Part shown: in pieces, positions 5,152-6,444 of the stretch
Numbering within the stretch: the first letter of the stretch is position 1
Layout: each line of letters opens with the position of its first letter
From: Tannerellaceae bacterium
GTDB taxonomy: Bacteria; Bacteroidota; Bacteroidia; Bacteroidales; Tannerellaceae
Reading direction: 5' to 3'
Length of the DNA stretch: 6,444 bases
Assembly (NCBI GenBank): GCA_031265595.1
Contig: JAISCM010000013.1
Span: 1 to 6,444, forward strand
Notes under the pieces: generated by a model
Told to the model about the DNA's origin: nothing
The model's database searches: none
Seen by the model: the letters and a program-made list of their open reading frames with translations, nothing else
Translations under genes and position numbers: made by a program

Positions 5152-5831
5152 AAGTTTATTACGGCAGCTATACTTTAATCGAAAAGATTGACTTGGCGAA
5201 ATGTCAGCCCGGCAGAGATTTCGGACGAGGATTTTATATCACTAAAATTCGTTCTCAGGCAGAATATTGGGCGAAACGAATCGGAGATAAAAATAATATG
5301 AAAGGTGTTGTAACCGAATTTAAATTCATGGAATACGCGTTTGATTATGAAAAATTGAATACGCTTCGTTTTGACCATTACTGTGAAGAATGGCTTGATT
5401 TCATCCTTCTCAATCGTACAAATACAAGCCTTAAACAGGTACATGGCTACGACATCGTAGAAGGACCTGTTGCCGATGACCAGGTTACCCGTCGTATCTT
5501 TGCTTTTCTAAACGGAACAGTATCCAAAGCCGATTTTCTGGAAGAACTGAAATTTTTCCGTTATACGCATCAGATAGCTTTATGTACCGTCGGTGCGCTA
5601 CAAATGATAGAACGAAAAGTCGATAAATCAGAATTGATTATCGACGACATTGACGAAGCCATAACCGGAGCGCTTGTCATTGACTACAGGATGACGGAAG
5701 AAAAAGCTCTTGACGTTTATTTGGAATCCGGGATATACAAAACACTTATCGACGAATCCACCGGACTGTATCAAAAGCCGTGGACGGAAGTCTATCAACT
5801 TCTCCTGCAAGAATTGAAATTGGAAAAATAA
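5148..5831 (+). CDS. DUF3990 family protein, ADP-ribosyltransferase-like, candidate toxin
   Basis: The product is 227 residues. The N-terminal region (1 to about 110) carries the DUF3990 signature: VYYGSYTLIEKIDL, then RDFGRGFYIT (23-32) and QAEYWA (37-42), later CEEWLDFILLNR (79-90) and YDIVEGPVADD (101-111). DUF3990 is related to the ADP-ribosyltransferase fold, so NAD-dependent modification of a cellular target is plausible but unproven. Residue 5 is Tyr where relatives I remember have His (YHGS). The frame is open back to a TTG at 5124, but the ATG at 5148 starts exactly at the family motif and gives the ATGA overlap with the upstream gene, so I chose it. Residues 160-227 form an acidic helical extension ending TGLYQKPWTEVYQLLLQE, possibly a separate module. 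The gene is AT-rich like the rest of the islet. No membrane or secretion signal is seen. Confidence 0.85.
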   Translation: MKVYYGSYTLIEKIDLAKCQPGRDFGRGFYITKIRSQAEYWAKRIGDKNNMKGVVTEFKFMEYAFDYEKLNTLRFDHYCEEWLDFILLNRTNTSLKQVHGYDIVEGPVADDQVTRRIFAFLNGTVSKADFLEELKFFRYTHQIALCTVGALQMIERKVDKSELIIDDIDEAITGALVIDYRMTEEKALDVYLESGIYKTLIDESTGLYQKPWTEVYQLLLQELKLEK

Positions 5832-5895
5832 AAACGCTGTGCGCTTCCGCCTAATCTGCGTACTCTGTGTGTTATATACAATCTTGCTTTTGGCG

Positions 5896-6444
5896 TTATA
5901 TCGCTTCAAAGGCTTGTTGCAAATCGTTAATCAGGTCATCTGCATGTTCCAGGCCGATGGAGAGGCGGATGGTTTCGGGATAGATCCCTGCATTTGTTAA
6001 TTCTTCTTCATTCATTTCATGGTGCGTAACGCATGGTGCGTTGATGACCAGTGAGCGGGCGTCTCCGATATTGGGATGATAAGAAAAGATGTTCAGCGAT
6101 TTAATGAACCGGTATATTTCTTCCTTATTGCCGGCATGGCCGAATGAAAAGACGCCGCCCGAACCAAGTGGCAGGTAGTTTTCAGCCCGCGCTTTGTTTT
6201 CGTCGTTATCTACATCGGGATGACTTACCCATTTTACTTTGGGATGGCTGGAAAGGTATTGTGCAACCTTCAGGGCCGATTCGCTTTGCTTCTTTACCCG
6301 TTCGCTCAGGGTTTCTATTCCCTGTAAAATCAGGAAAGCGTCGAATGGAGACAGAGACGCTCCAAGTAACGTAAGGTAGTGCGTGCGGACCCTGCCGATA
6401 AACGGGAAATCGGGAAACGTTTCCGTTACATTCCTGTTGCCAAA
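5896..6444 (-). CDS. metY: O-acetylhomoserine sulfhydrylase-type PLP enzyme (C-terminal fragment)
   Basis: This is the last 182 codons of a minus-strand gene whose start lies beyond the window; the stop TAA is at 5898-5896. The fragment belongs to the Cys/Met-metabolism PLP-dependent family. Typical blocks are THYLTLLGASLSPFDAFLIL with QGIETL directly after, the GGVFSF strand, NIGDARSLVINAP with THHEMNEEEL, and TIRLSIGLEH, whose Arg (residue 160 of the fragment) binds the substrate carboxylate in this family. The NIGDA-SLV block and the overall spacing fit O-acetylhomoserine aminocarboxypropyltransferase, which makes homocysteine from O-acetylhomoserine and sulfide for methionine synthesis. 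Cystathionine gamma-lyase or gamma-synthase is a less likely alternative. The catalytic Lys lies outside the window. The frame is intact. The gene converges with the DUF3990 gene, 64 bases apart, and no clear terminator hairpin lies between them. Confidence 0.88.
   Translation of the reverse strand, partial: FGNRNVTETFPDFPFIGRVRTHYLTLLGASLSPFDAFLILQGIETLSERVKKQSESALKVAQYLSSHPKVKWVSHPDVDNDENKARAENYLPLGSGGVFSFGHAGNKEEIYRFIKSLNIFSYHPNIGDARSLVINAPCVTHHEMNEEELTNAGIYPETIRLSIGLEHADDLINDLQQAFEAI

Noticed and set aside
5832..5895. Terminator between the convergent DUF3990 and PLP-enzyme genes
   Set aside because: No stable stem followed by a T-run could be found. The repetitive-looking stretch with ctgcgt and ctgtgtg is too short and irregular to call.

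Overview
The window looks like a chromosomal segment from a Bacteroidales bacterium, perhaps Parabacteroides-like; the genus is a guess. Four things point there. Start codons lack Shine-Dalgarno sequences and sit behind A/T-rich leaders. A TAnnTTTG-type -7 promoter element lies in front of radA. The DUF3791/DUF3990 gene pair is common in gut Bacteroidetes. The housekeeping genes have the moderate GC and codon style of that group. No RNA gene, insertion sequence with a transposase, or CRISPR array was seen.

Layout. Positions 1-159 are the 3' end of a cyclophilin-type peptidyl-prolyl isomerase, followed 12 bases later by a small helical protein of unknown function (172-567). The 3' end of that small gene runs into a 9-bp tandem repeat and then into a roughly 290-bp imperfect palindrome (573-864). 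The palindrome is built from nested smaller palindromes and is flanked by a 12-bp direct repeat. It fills the gap between convergent genes. On the minus strand follows a compact three-gene cluster, transcribed radA (4040-2673), then a COG2509-type FAD-dependent dehydrogenase (2670-1108), then a 64-residue two-helix membrane protein (1094-900). Spacings are 2 and 13 bases, so one transcript is likely, starting at a promoter just upstream of radA.

Positions 4200-5831 (+) form a visibly AT-richer accessory islet inserted between housekeeping genes. It holds a VapB-like antitoxin and a PIN-domain VapC toxin with a one-base overlap. After them come a DUF3791 protein and a DUF3990 protein that overlap as ATGA. 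The DUF3990 protein is related to the ADP-ribosyltransferase fold and is a toxin candidate, with the DUF3791 protein as its candidate antitoxin. Two different two-gene modules thus sit head to tail, and a nested dyad upstream of the first is a good candidate for an autoregulatory operator. The window ends in the C-terminal 182 residues of a PLP-dependent O-acetylhomoserine sulfhydrylase-type enzyme on the minus strand (5896-6444).

The most interesting items are the nested palindromic element and the paired toxin-antitoxin-like islet. In the element, small hairpins keep pairing despite sequence change. In the islet, the ADP-ribosyltransferase-like protein has Tyr where relatives, as I remember them, have His, plus an extra C-terminal segment.
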